Assembly: GCA_027621385.1 (NCBI GenBank)
Contig: JAQCBQ010000004.1
Coordinates: forward strand, 1 to 33,983
Direction of reading: 5' to 3'
Length of the DNA: 33,983 nucleotides
Source: Bacteroidota bacterium
Lineage (GTDB): Bacteria; Bacteroidota; Bacteroidia; CAIKAF01
The stretch's first letter is position 1. Each line of letters begins with the position of its first letter. The position numbers and the translations under genes are program-made. Shown here piece by piece: positions 18,175 through 27,286 of the stretch. The notes below the pieces were generated by a model, which saw nothing but the letters and a program-made list of their open reading frames with translations, was not told where the DNA came from and did no database searches.

Positions 18175-19473
18175 ATGAGTGCCAAAAAAACAACCCCATC
18201 TACTGAACGTCTAACTGTCGGACTGGACATCGGAACAACAAAAATTGTGATGATGATTGGCAAGCTGAATGAACACGGCAAAATTGAAATCGTTGGCTCA
18301 GGTACGGCTCCATCTACTGGCGTACAGCGCGGCATGGTTACCAACATAGTTCATACAGTTCAGGCCATAAAACGAGCAAAGGAAATGGCGGAAGATGAGG
18401 CTCAAGTTGAAATTGAACAAGTTATTGTTGGCATTGCAGGACAGCACATCCGTAGCTATCACAATACCAGTGTTAAAATGCGGGGTCAAGATGCTGATAT
18501 CATTACTGAATCTGATATTCATGACCTTACGGAACAAATGCAAAAAATGGCTTTGGCTCCCGGTGAAAGCATCATCGATGTAATCCCCCAGAATTTCGTG
18601 GTAGATGATTTACCTGAAATAAAAGATCCCATAGGTATGCAAGGTGCTCGCATCGAAGGGAATTATCACATTATTACCGGACAGATTAATCCCGCAAAAA
18701 ACATTTACCGGTGTGTGGAGGAAAGCGGAATGAAGGTCCTTGACCTCGTCCTTGAACCTCTGGCTTCTTCAGAATCGGTACTTACTGAGGAAGAAAAAGA
18801 AGCGGGAGTTGCTTTGGTGGATATTGGCGGCGGTACTACCGATATTGCAATTTTTCAAGATGGCATCATCCGTCACACTGCTGTAATTCCTTTCGGAGGG
18901 AATATCATTACCCGCGATATTATGACCGGGTGTCAATTGCTTCAACGCTATGCTGAAATTCTAAAAATCAAACACGGCTATGCAATTCCTTCTCAAGAAA
19001 TGATGAACCGGGCAATCACAATCCCAGGTGTTCAGGGCGGCGCTTCCAAGTCCATTAGTGTTTTCAATTTGGCCAACATCATTAAGGCTAGAATGGAAGA
19101 AATTCTGGAGTGCGTGCATGCTGAAATTCGCAACAGCGGATTTGCCCATCACTTAGGAGCTGGAATAGTACTTACTGGCGGTGGCTCACAGCTACGCCAC
19201 ATCCGCCAGCTTACCTCCTATGTAACCGGCATCGATGCCCGCATCGGTTTGCCAAACAGCCACGTCAGCGGAGCTTCCGACGACGTGCTTGCACATCCTA
19301 AATATGCTACTTCGGTGGGCCTCATGATGATGGGATTTCGAAAAAAATACCAGGCCACAGCCAACGCCCCAAAGCAACAAAAGGAATCGGTGTCTCCAAA
19401 ATCACATTTCTTGGACATCATCAAAAAACAATTAAACTCCATTCTTGACGACCCGAACGATACAATCAATTAA
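18175..19473 (+). CDS. ftsA: Cell division protein FtsA
   Basis: LTVGLDIGTTKIVMMIGK, ALVDIGGGTTDIAIF, GIVLTGGGSQLRHI. Likely start is the ATG at 18175 (MSAKKTTPSTERL), not 18055, which lies inside ftsQ. Confidence 0.96.
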   Translation: MSAKKTTPSTERLTVGLDIGTTKIVMMIGKLNEHGKIEIVGSGTAPSTGVQRGMVTNIVHTVQAIKRAKEMAEDEAQVEIEQVIVGIAGQHIRSYHNTSVKMRGQDADIITESDIHDLTEQMQKMALAPGESIIDVIPQNFVVDDLPEIKDPIGMQGARIEGNYHIITGQINPAKNIYRCVEESGMKVLDLVLEPLASSESVLTEEEKEAGVALVDIGGGTTDIAIFQDGIIRHTAVIPFGGNIITRDIMTGCQLLQRYAEILKIKHGYAIPSQEMMNRAITIPGVQGGASKSISVFNLANIIKARMEEILECVHAEIRNSGFAHHLGAGIVLTGGGSQLRHIRQLTSYVTGIDARIGLPNSHVSGASDDVLAHPKYATSVGLMMMGFRKKYQATANAPKQQKESVSPKSHFLDIIKKQLNSILDDPNDTIN

Positions 19474-19510
19474 TCTATACTACAATCAATAATCCTCAAC
19501 CCTAAAAACC

Positions 19511-21013
19511 ATGAGTACGAACCTAACCAATCCAGAAGATATGTTTTCTTTCGAAATGCCCCGCAAAGACAATGCCTCCATCATCAAAGTTATTGGTGTG
19601 GGCGGCGGCGGATCAAATGCTGTAAACCACATGTTCCGTCAAGGAATCACGGGTGTGGATTTTATGGTCTGCAACACCGATCACCAGGCTCTCAATACCA
19701 GTCCTGTTCCAATTAAAATTCCCCTAGGCCAAAATTTAACCGAAGGAAGGGGTGCTGGGTCTATTCCTGAAATTGGGCGGAAAGCCGCCATTGAAAGCAT
19801 CGACGATATTCGTCAACATTTGTCCGACAACACCAAAATGGTATTTATCACTGCGGGGCTGGGCGGCGGAACAGGTACAGGAGCCGCTCCGGTCATTGCT
19901 AAATTGGCCAAAGAAATGGGCATCCTCACGGTTGGAATTGTAACCATTCCCTTTCAATTCGAAGGTAAAAAGCGGGGTATGCACGCCACGGCTGGTTTGG
20001 AAGAAATCCGCAACAGCGTAGATACCCTTCTGATTATTTCCAACGATCGCCTCCGCGAAATCTACGGAAATCTATCTCTCACCAATGCCTTTGGAAAGGC
20101 CGACGATATTCTAACCACGGCGGCAAAAGGCATCGCTGAAATTATTACCGTGCCTGGCTACATTAACGTAGACTTCGAAGACGTTAAAACGGTAATGACC
20201 AACGGCGGAGCCGCCATTATGGGCGCCGCCATCACCGAAGGTGAAAACCGTGCAACATTGGCCGCAGAACAAGTGTTGAACTCTCCACTGCTCGATGATT
20301 CAGATATCAACGGAGCCAAACATATTCTCCTTTACATTTCCTACGGAGAAAATGAACTCACCATGGACGAGGTAACCGAAATCAACGAATATGTTCAGGA
20401 AAAGGCCGGCATGAATGCAAATATGATTTGGGGAACCGGTCAAGATGATGCATTGGGTCAGGCCATTCGAGTTACCCTCATCGCTACTGGATTCAATAAA
20501 GATGAGTCCGCGGCAACAGAACAGGTTACCGTTCAATTGGATACCACCAACGATTCCCTGAAGACAGAGGACGCCTTCGAGATGTCTCCGCTAGAAGCCT
20601 TGGAGCCTCAAATTGAAGCCTCAGAAACTGGCGATTCAAATCCGATTACGGTTGATTTGCTTGGCGATGAAAGCCCCCGCGAATTGAATACCAGCGAATA
20701 TACCCTGTATCAACGCGAAGATAGCGAGGAACTTCCCGCACAGCCTCAAACGCGTGCTGAAGTCCCTACACCGACCAGCATTTCTTCCATGGGCCAGCGC
20801 AGGGAATTGCTCGAAAACATCACGGCTCGCCTCCAAAATCCCGCTCGAATCGCTGAATTGGAGCAAAGCCCCGCTTATTTGCGTAAAAAGGTAGAACTGG
20901 AACTGACGCCAACCATGGACGATCGCGTAGCTTCAAAGTCAACTCTATCAATGGAAGGCGGCGAAATTCGCCTAAGAGACAACAATTCCTTCCTGCACGA
21001 TAGCGTTGATTAA
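19511..21013 (+). CDS. ftsZ: Cell division protein FtsZ
   Basis: IKVIGVGGGGSNAVNHM, ITAGLGGGTGTGAAPVIA, NDRLREIYG, VDFEDVKTVM; C-terminal tail PAYLRKKVELE...NNSFLHDSVD. Confidence 0.98.
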   Translation: MSTNLTNPEDMFSFEMPRKDNASIIKVIGVGGGGSNAVNHMFRQGITGVDFMVCNTDHQALNTSPVPIKIPLGQNLTEGRGAGSIPEIGRKAAIESIDDIRQHLSDNTKMVFITAGLGGGTGTGAAPVIAKLAKEMGILTVGIVTIPFQFEGKKRGMHATAGLEEIRNSVDTLLIISNDRLREIYGNLSLTNAFGKADDILTTAAKGIAEIITVPGYINVDFEDVKTVMTNGGAAIMGAAITEGENRATLAAEQVLNSPLLDDSDINGAKHILLYISYGENELTMDEVTEINEYVQEKAGMNANMIWGTGQDDALGQAIRVTLIATGFNKDESAATEQVTVQLDTTNDSLKTEDAFEMSPLEALEPQIEASETGDSNPITVDLLGDESPRELNTSEYTLYQREDSEELPAQPQTRAEVPTPTSISSMGQRRELLENITARLQNPARIAELEQSPAYLRKKVELELTPTMDDRVASKSTLSMEGGEIRLRDNNSFLHDSVD

Positions 21014-21036
21014 TTCCGGGCTTTGTTGATGTTCTT

Positions 21037-21186
21037 GGGGGCGGGTTACGGGCTTTCGCGGGTAGTCCGCAGGCACAGGCCTCGGCTCCAGCGGCTTTAC
21101 GCGGGCTCCCAAGGTCGCCTGCGCAGCACGCGGAGCCGCGCCCTCTGCCTTTACGGGCTACGCCTGCTCAATCCCGCCCGCAGCCA
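21037..21186 (+). repeat. Interspersed structured palindromic element, copy 3
   Basis: GCGGGTTACGGGCTTTCGCGGGTAGTCCGC...GGGCTCCCAAGGTCGCCT...CGGGCTACGCCTGCTCAATCCCGCCCGC; arms GGCACAGGCCTCGGCTCCA (21072-21090) and CGGAGCCGCGCCCTCTGCC (21131-21149) are complementary. Confidence 0.85.
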
Positions 21187-21234
21187 CCTCAAAACCAATA
21201 CCACCCTACAAATCCTTTCCTCGGGTTTAGTTCC

Positions 21235-21242
21235 TAACTTTG
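21235..21242 (+). promoter_or_regulatory. Bacteroidota-type -7 element (TAACTTTG)
   Basis: Exact match to the TAnnTTTG consensus, 4 nt upstream of the thioesterase ATG; no clear -33 TTG. Confidence 0.45.
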
Positions 21243-21246
21243 AACT

Positions 21247-21684
21247 ATGAGCATCTGGTTTACGATTTATTCCCTCAACGACATCAATGCCTTGTGCAAT
21301 AATACCCTCATGGATCATTTGCAAATGGAAGTGATTGAAGTGGGAGACAATTTTATTAAAGGGAAAATGCCCGTTGAACATTTCACCGTGCAGCCGGCCA
21401 GGTTGCTTCACGGCGGAGCCACTGCCGCTTTGGCTGAATCGCTCGGAAGCATTGCTGCCTACATGACTGTAAATCCACAAACCCATGCATGCCTTGGAGT
21501 TAATCTTGACATTACGCACATCAAGGCTATACCCGAAGGTCGAGGCCCTGTATTCGGCACGGCAAGGCCGGCAAAACTTGGAAATACACTTCAAGTTTGG
21601 AACATTACCATGGAAACATCCTCAGGCCAAATTGTGGCTGAATCAAGACTCACCCTGTTCGTACGCGCATTAAAGTCGGCATGA
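21247..21684 (+). CDS. Hot-dog fold thioesterase (PaaI / 1,4-dihydroxy-2-naphthoyl-CoA hydrolase-like)
   Basis: 145 aa; QPARLLHGGATAALAESLGSIAA and SRLTLFVRA; hot-dog thioesterase signature (HGGAxxxLAE). Confidence 0.9.
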   Translation: MSIWFTIYSLNDINALCNNTLMDHLQMEVIEVGDNFIKGKMPVEHFTVQPARLLHGGATAALAESLGSIAAYMTVNPQTHACLGVNLDITHIKAIPEGRGPVFGTARPAKLGNTLQVWNITMETSSGQIVAESRLTLFVRALKSA

Positions 21685-22571
21685 ATCAAATCCCAATACT
21701 TGCCACCCGAGGCTGGAATAATTATGAATTAATCGATTCAGGCGGGTTTGAAAAGCTGGAACGATTTGGCAACATAATCACTATCCGTCCTGAACCTCAA
21801 GCCATTTGGGAGAAAGATCTATCCAATTCCGATTGGGAAAAAAGAGCCCATATCCGATTTGTAGGCAGCAGCCCCCGAGATGGGAAATGGATGGAATTAA
21901 AGCCATGCCCTGAACGGTGGACACTGGAATATGAATTGAATTCCCAAAAAATCCTCACATTTCAGCTGGCTCGAACCAAATTCAAGCACATCGGTTTGTT
22001 CCCGGAACAATCGGTAAATTGGGAACGCCTGTTTCAGGCCCTGTCGGCCATGAAATCACCAGAAAAATCCGTATTAAATGCCTTCGCCTACACCGGTGGC
22101 GCAAGTCTGGCTGGCCGAGCTGCCGGCGCCTCGGTAACCCATGTTGATTCCATAAAACAGGTGGTCAGTTGGGCGGCTAGCAATCTGGCACTTTCCAAAA
22201 TGGACGGAATACGCTGGATGGTCGAAGACGCCCCAACCTTTTTAAACCGCGAATTGCGTCGGGGTAAATCCTACAACGCCATCGTTCTAGATCCCCCCGC
22301 ATTTGGGCACGGACCCAACGGTGAATCCTGGATTTTAGAAAAACAAATCTACGATTTGGTTGACACCGCCATTCAATTGCTGAATCCAACCGAAGCAATC
22401 CTCATTGTCAATACCTATTCGCTCGGCTTTTCTTCAATTCTTGTTTACAATGTGTTGAAGCAGTTGGCACTTCCCTCAGATTTAATAGAATCTGCAGAAT
22501 TATGCCTTGAAGATGGGTTTGGGAAACGACTACCCTTGGGTGTCGTAACTACCCTGAAACGGGGTTTTTAA
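21681..22571 (+). CDS. Class I SAM-dependent methyltransferase (RlmI/RlmK-like, probable rRNA methyltransferase)
   Basis: VLNAFAYTGGASLAGRAAGASVTHVDSIKQVVSWAASNLALS and IVLDPPAFGHGPNG; overlaps the thioesterase stop (ATGA). Confidence 0.85.
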   Translation: MNQIPILATRGWNNYELIDSGGFEKLERFGNIITIRPEPQAIWEKDLSNSDWEKRAHIRFVGSSPRDGKWMELKPCPERWTLEYELNSQKILTFQLARTKFKHIGLFPEQSVNWERLFQALSAMKSPEKSVLNAFAYTGGASLAGRAAGASVTHVDSIKQVVSWAASNLALSKMDGIRWMVEDAPTFLNRELRRGKSYNAIVLDPPAFGHGPNGESWILEKQIYDLVDTAIQLLNPTEAILIVNTYSLGFSSILVYNVLKQLALPSDLIESAELCLEDGFGKRLPLGVVTTLKRGF

Positions 22572-22576
22572 AAAAT

Positions 22577-22652
22577 GGGAGGACAATGGGATTCGAACCC
22601 ACGACCTTCAGAACCACAATCTGACGTTCTAACCGACTGAACTATGCCCTCC
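22577..22652 (-). tRNA. tRNA-His (anticodon GTG)
   Basis: Reverse complement GGAGGGCATAGTTCAGTCGGTTAGAACGTCAGATTGTGGTTCTGAAGGTCGTGGGTTCGAATCCCATTGTCCTCC. Cloverleaf pairs; anticodon loop TTGTGGT; G-1:C73 pair diagnostic of bacterial tRNA-His. Confidence 0.96.
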
Positions 22653-22677
22653 ATGTCAAAGAATCCCTAATGGGATG

Positions 22678-22685
22678 CAAATATA
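22678..22685 (-). promoter_or_regulatory. Bacteroidota-type -7 element (TATATTTG) for tRNA-His
   Basis: TATATTTG on the minus strand about 25 nt upstream of the tRNA 5' end; -33 not clear. Confidence 0.5.
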
Positions 22686-22855
22686 GCAATTCTACTCATA
22701 TTTCTTTTTTCCTAGCATCAGATAGCAATAAAAGATGAAGGACATCTAACCTAAGCGTTTGATTTCATTGAATGTTCATCTCGAGCTTGGATTGTTCTTG
22801 CGTTAGGACGTTCCTTTTCGGTGATTTTTATCTCCAATCCGCCCTAAAATACAGG

Positions 22856-22863
22856 TATCTTTG
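22856..22863 (+). promoter_or_regulatory. Bacteroidota-type -7 element (TATCTTTG) for copA-like gene
   Basis: Exact TAnnTTTG match ending 4 nt before the ATG at 22868; -33 not clear. Confidence 0.45.
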
Positions 22864-22867
22864 ACCT

Positions 22868-24961
22868 ATGGAATTTCATTTAACCATTGCGGGAATGAGC
22901 TGTACCGCATGCTCTGCTGCTGTTGAATCTGCATTGAGGAAAACACCGGGAATAAACGAAGCACAGGTTTCATATACCTTGGCAGAAGCTAAAATTCAAG
23001 TGGATTCGCCCCAAGTGGCTCAGTTGGCCATTGAGGCGATTAAGAAGGCGGGTTATTCAGCCTCTCTTTCACCATCAGAGCAACATGCTCCAAGCCCAGC
23101 TTGGCCCGTTCTCCTTGCTCTGGGGTTTACCCTGCCCGTGTTTATCAGTGGGATGTTTTTTCATTCCCACCCATTAACCCCTTATTTTGGTCTGCTTTTT
23201 AGTACTCCGGTTCTTTGGCTGGGTCGTTCTTTTTTTCAACGCGGTTTCCTTCAAATCCGCAAGGGGAAGCCGGCAATGGATACCTTGGTTGGCATCAGCA
23301 CTGGTGTTTCTTATTTCTACAGCATAACTGCCCTTGCCTTGGGTCACACAGATTCCTTGTTTTTTGAAGCTGCTGCCATGGTTATTTCATTTGTTATGCT
23401 AGGAAAATGGCTAGAGGAAAAGGCCAGGTATAAAACCTTAGCTGGCATTAGATCCTTAATCCAACTTATGCCGTCAAGAGCAAGACTTTACCCCGATGCC
23501 AACTGGGTTGAACTTGCTCAACTTAAGAAGTTGGATTTGATTATGGTTGCCACTGGCGATGAAATACCTGCGGATGCGCAGGTGGAATCCGGACAAATGG
23601 AGGTGGATACCTCTTGGCTAAGTGGAGAGTCATTGCCAATACTAGCCCGCTCTGGAGATGTGGTTTTTGCAGGAAGCAGCGTGGTAAGTGGACATGCCGT
23701 TTTGCGAATTACTGCCATCGGCGATTCGTCTAGACTTGGACAAACCTTGGCACAGGTTAAAAAGGCCTTGGTTACGAATTTGCCCATGCAACGGTTGGCC
23801 GATGCCGTATCAGCAAAGTTTGTGCTCTTCATTATCGCATTTGCCTTAGGGAGTGCTGGACTATGGTTGTTTCTTGCCCCTGAAACCCCAGCTATTTTTG
23901 CGCTACAGGTCGGTCTCACCGTTTTAGCCGTGGCTTGTCCTTGTGCGCTTGGGCTTGCCGTTCCTACGGTAATTTCTGTAGCCTTGGGCAAAGCAGCTCA
24001 AAAGGGGATTTTCTTCCAACGGCCAGAGGCCTTGGAGTCTTTGGCGCAGGTGCGGCGCATTTTTATGGATAAAACCGGAACCTTGACCGAAGGGAAGCCT
24101 AAGGTTGTATGGACCAATGCTGTACCTCAAGAACATGCTGCAGTGGTTTGGGAGCTGGCTTCTATATCTCAGCATCCGCTTTCCAAATCGCTTGCCAATT
24201 GGGCCAAACAACGTAAGCCTAATTTGCCTTATTCCTCAATTTCTCAGATCACTGAGGTTCCGGGTTTTGGTTTGGAAGGAATATGGGACGGAAAAGAAAT
24301 CCGGCTTGGTGCTCCCAATTGGGCCGGTCCTTGGCCAACAGAAATTGCAATGGATGCCAGTCCCGTTATTCTTGGAAATGGACAGGCTACATATGCAGCC
24401 TTTTTACTTCAGGATGCCCCAAGGGCGAATGTACTGGCCATAATGAAGCAGTTGATTCATTTGAGATTAATTCCCATCGTGTTGACGGGCGACCGAACCC
24501 TGTCTTCTGCTGTTCGCGACGTTTTGCCGCAGCAGGTTCAAGTTCATTTAAGTCAACAACCCGAAGATAAGATACGTGCCATTGAACGGGCAAAATCAGA
24601 GGGAGAAATTGTTCTAATGGTGGGCGATGGAATCAATGATGCTCCGGCTCTTGCGCATGCAAACATTGGAATTTCGATGGGGGAAGGCAGTTACCTGGCA
24701 CGACAGTGCAGCCACATTAATTTAGGCGATTCCAATTTGGATTTGTTGCCGGAAGCCATACGAATTTCAAAACAGGCAGTTCGCCTCATGCGCCAAAATA
24801 TGCTTTGGGCTCTTTCCTATAATTTGGTGGCTCTTCCCCTGGCAGCTGGTGTTTTATTTCCGTTTACAGGACATTTATTTAATCCTATGTGGGCAGGAAT
24901 GGCCATGGCGGCCAGTTCTGTTTTTGTTGTTCTGAATAGCCTTCGTTTATCTTTTTCGTAA
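22868..24961 (+). CDS. copA: Heavy-metal (copper) translocating P-type ATPase
   Basis: N-terminal HMA domain GMSCTACSAAVE; ACPCALGLAVPT (CPC ion-binding motif); DKTGTLTEGKP; SQHPLS; MVGDGINDAPALAHANIGISMG. Confidence 0.93.
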   Translation: MEFHLTIAGMSCTACSAAVESALRKTPGINEAQVSYTLAEAKIQVDSPQVAQLAIEAIKKAGYSASLSPSEQHAPSPAWPVLLALGFTLPVFISGMFFHSHPLTPYFGLLFSTPVLWLGRSFFQRGFLQIRKGKPAMDTLVGISTGVSYFYSITALALGHTDSLFFEAAAMVISFVMLGKWLEEKARYKTLAGIRSLIQLMPSRARLYPDANWVELAQLKKLDLIMVATGDEIPADAQVESGQMEVDTSWLSGESLPILARSGDVVFAGSSVVSGHAVLRITAIGDSSRLGQTLAQVKKALVTNLPMQRLADAVSAKFVLFIIAFALGSAGLWLFLAPETPAIFALQVGLTVLAVACPCALGLAVPTVISVALGKAAQKGIFFQRPEALESLAQVRRIFMDKTGTLTEGKPKVVWTNAVPQEHAAVVWELASISQHPLSKSLANWAKQRKPNLPYSSISQITEVPGFGLEGIWDGKEIRLGAPNWAGPWPTEIAMDASPVILGNGQATYAAFLLQDAPRANVLAIMKQLIHLRLIPIVLTGDRTLSSAVRDVLPQQVQVHLSQQPEDKIRAIERAKSEGEIVLMVGDGINDAPALAHANIGISMGEGSYLARQCSHINLGDSNLDLLPEAIRISKQAVRLMRQNMLWALSYNLVALPLAAGVLFPFTGHLFNPMWAGMAMAASSVFVVLNSLRLSFS

Positions 24962-25372
24962 GTCTGGAAAGTCAGCATCTTCTCCTTTTGCTCGCTCCTC
25001 CGGACTTTTATATTTGAAAAACAGATTAATCCAAATTGATCTGGAAAGGCGAAATACAATGGGAAAGCTGAGCAATAAGCTGCCTCCAATCGCTGAGAAG
25101 TAAATCCATTCCTCCTCCCAGCTAAAAAAGGGGAGTAATACTACGAATACGGCAATGGCTATGGCGGTGGTCAGGGCATAACTCACATAACTCGCCCCAA
25201 AATAGAATCCCGGTTCGGGCTGATAATTGAAGCCACACGCGGAACAGGAAGAATGCATTTTCAAGGCCGAAGTTGGCTTGAACAGATTGTTGCTATGGAA
25301 TATGGGGCCCTCATGGCAACGCGGACACCGCATGTGGAAAATGGAGTACATTTTTTGGCCCTTCTGAAACAT
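24947..25372 (-). CDS. DUF983 family membrane protein
   Basis: 141 aa; RCPRCHEGPIF...CSACGFNYQPEPGFYFGASYVSYA, typical DUF983 zinc-ribbon-like N-terminus plus two TM segments. Confidence 0.88.
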   Translation of the reverse strand: MFQKGQKMYSIFHMRCPRCHEGPIFHSNNLFKPTSALKMHSSCSACGFNYQPEPGFYFGASYVSYALTTAIAIAVFVVLLPFFSWEEEWIYFSAIGGSLLLSFPIVFRLSRSIWINLFFKYKSPEERAKGEDADFPDLRKR

Positions 25373-25456
25373 GGGTTAAAGATAAAAGGGATTTCTAAGC
25401 AATTGGGTGATATGCATCACCTCAATACATTTGTTTTGAGGTGGTATTGGTTTTGT

Positions 25457-25600
25457 GCGGCAGGGATTGAACAAGGTAGCCCGCAAAGATGCCGGCGGGA
25501 GCTACCCTAGGGCGAGGAGGCGACGTGAGGAGCCACCGCAGCCCAAGGGTAGCCCGTCCGGCAGCTGCGGACTACCTGTGAAAGCCCGGCAGCCGCCCCG
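25457..25600 (-). repeat. Interspersed structured palindromic element, copy 4
   Basis: Reverse complement GGCGGCTGCCGGGCTTTCACAGGTAGTCCGC...GGCTCCTCACGTCGCCT...GCGGGCTACCTTGTTCAATCCCTGCCGC; arms 25491-25513 and 25541-25562 are complementary. Confidence 0.85.
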
Positions 25601-25632
25601 AAGAAAATGGCCATTTAAATTTAGGGGAGGAG

Positions 25633-25660
25633 CAAAAAAAAACCGCGCCTAAGCGCGGTT
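25633..25660 (-). terminator. Rho-independent terminator of gldJ
   Basis: Minus strand AACCGCGCTTAGGCGCGGTT followed by a T-tract (TTTTTTT), immediately after the gldJ stop codon. Confidence 0.9.
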
Positions 25661-25666
25661 CAGAAT

Positions 25667-27220
25667 TTAATTGTTTCGTTTATCCGGTTTGGCATATTGA
25701 GAACCGCCACGGTGCACATAGCGGTTGTGTTTCGCAATGCCCATTGGAGGACCAATTCGATCCATGGCACAACGGAAACCAATCCATTCAGTAGAAGCTT
25801 GTTCGTCCAAATGACGGCGAGTGCCAGGAACCATCCAGTAGGCCGGATCTTTCCATGAACCACCTTTAATAACCCGAGACTGATTGTTAATTAAAGTGGT
25901 AGCACTGTAGTCGTACATGGCATGTGTTCCAGAAACCGAATCGGCGTAGCTGGCATCGTTGAAGTACAATGAAGAAACAACGTCTCCATCTTCATAATCC
26001 AAATAGTTGGCTCGCTTGTAGTTGCGGCGCATAGCGGCATCATCTTTGGTTACATCTACATACTGAATGCGACCTAAAGAATCTTTTTCCGCCAAAAAGC
26101 CTTCATCATCCAACAATTTCTTTTTGAAAACGTTACCGCGGAATGGGCGGAACTCATCAAAATCCATTAAAGAAAGCGGGCGATATACATCCATAACCCA
26201 TTCTGAAACGTTGCCGGCCATATTATATAAGCCAAAGTCATTGGGCCAGTAAGCATATACAGGAACGGTGGCATCTCCCATATCGTTCAGACGACCTGCA
26301 CTTCCCATGTAGTCTCCACGGCCACGACGAAAGTTCGCCAAGAAGTCTCCTTTGAATTTCTCATTCGGATTTCTGGAAATATGACCACTCCAGGGGTACA
26401 GCCTTTTCTCTTTAATGATTTCGCGGTCGGTGGAAGGATCTGTGTTTCCTACTAAAGCCAATGCAGCATACTCCCATTCTGCCTCGGTTGGAAGTCGGAA
26501 TTTAGGAAGAAGCAAACCATCTTCAATACGCACTTTACGTTGTTCTCCGGTAAAAATATTTACAGGTTGGAATTTCTTTTTATTGTTCAAACCAAGTTCA
26601 TATTGACCAGCCAGATAGGCTTCAGTGTTGAAGTTTTCTTCTGCCAATTGCTCTTGAGGATGCCAAACCATGATTTTTTCCCGAACCATGATCATTTCAT
26701 TGGTTCGGTCGGTACGCCAGGCGCAAAAATCATTGGCTTGAATCCAGCTTACTCCTACAACAGGGTAGTAATTGTAGGCAGGATGCCGTAAATAGTTGTC
26801 GACATAATTGTCAAAAAAGCCCATTTTAGATCTCCAAACCAGGGTGTCGGGCAATGCCTTTGTCAACACCTCAGGGTAATCTTCTCCAAAAACCCGCTTT
26901 ACCCATTCCAAATATTCCCGGTAGGCAACATTGGAAACTTCAGCCTCGTCCATATAGAAGGAAGAAACTGTTACTCTGCGCGGTTGATTGTCATGTTCAA
27001 ACAGAACGTCTTGTTCTACTTGACCCATTACGAAGGTGCCTCCCTCAATAAGTACAAGACCAGGACCTGTTTCTTGTTCAATGTACGGCGGAACCTCAAA
27101 GCCACCATTGCGGGCATCGTTGTATGCCCATCCTGTGGTAGATGAAATTTGTTGGTCTTTGCAAGATGCAAAAGCCGCAACAAGTGCGGCTAACATTCCA
27201 ACTTGAGTTATTTTTTTCAT
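25667..27220 (-). CDS. gldJ: Gliding motility / T9SS-associated lipoprotein GldJ (SUMF1/FGE-like domain)
   Basis: MKKITQVGMLAALVAAFASCKDQQ lipoprotein signal; GTFVMGQVEQDVLFEHDNQPRRVTVSSFYMDEAEVSNVAYREYLEW; WEYAALAL; YNMAGNVSEWVMDVY; RVIKGGSWKD; next to porU/porV. The start at 27265 precedes the lipoprotein signal and is disfavoured. Confidence 0.9.
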   Translation of the reverse strand: MKKITQVGMLAALVAAFASCKDQQISSTTGWAYNDARNGGFEVPPYIEQETGPGLVLIEGGTFVMGQVEQDVLFEHDNQPRRVTVSSFYMDEAEVSNVAYREYLEWVKRVFGEDYPEVLTKALPDTLVWRSKMGFFDNYVDNYLRHPAYNYYPVVGVSWIQANDFCAWRTDRTNEMIMVREKIMVWHPQEQLAEENFNTEAYLAGQYELGLNNKKKFQPVNIFTGEQRKVRIEDGLLLPKFRLPTEAEWEYAALALVGNTDPSTDREIIKEKRLYPWSGHISRNPNEKFKGDFLANFRRGRGDYMGSAGRLNDMGDATVPVYAYWPNDFGLYNMAGNVSEWVMDVYRPLSLMDFDEFRPFRGNVFKKKLLDDEGFLAEKDSLGRIQYVDVTKDDAAMRRNYKRANYLDYEDGDVVSSLYFNDASYADSVSGTHAMYDYSATTLINNQSRVIKGGSWKDPAYWMVPGTRRHLDEQASTEWIGFRCAMDRIGPPMGIAKHNRYVHRGGSQYAKPDKRNN

Positions 27221-27286
27221 GCCTAGGCAGTTTAAAGCGAATACAAAGGGATAACGAAAGTACAAAAGATTATTGTATGTCCAAGT

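Noticed and set aside
21023-21250. 75-aa ORF downstream of ftsZ
   Set aside because: Spans repeat copy 3 and overlaps the thioesterase start; composition not protein-like.
22548-22575. Terminator at the 3' end of the methyltransferase gene (CCCTGAAACGGGGTTTTT)
   Set aside because: Stem is only three to four pairs and overlaps the stop codon; too weak to call.
25455-25652. 65-aa ORF rich in Arg/Pro/Lys
   Set aside because: Spans repeat copy 4 and the gldJ terminator; artefact of GC-rich structured DNA.
27221-27265. 15-residue extension of gldJ
   Set aside because: The lipoprotein signal starts at MKKITQ (27220).
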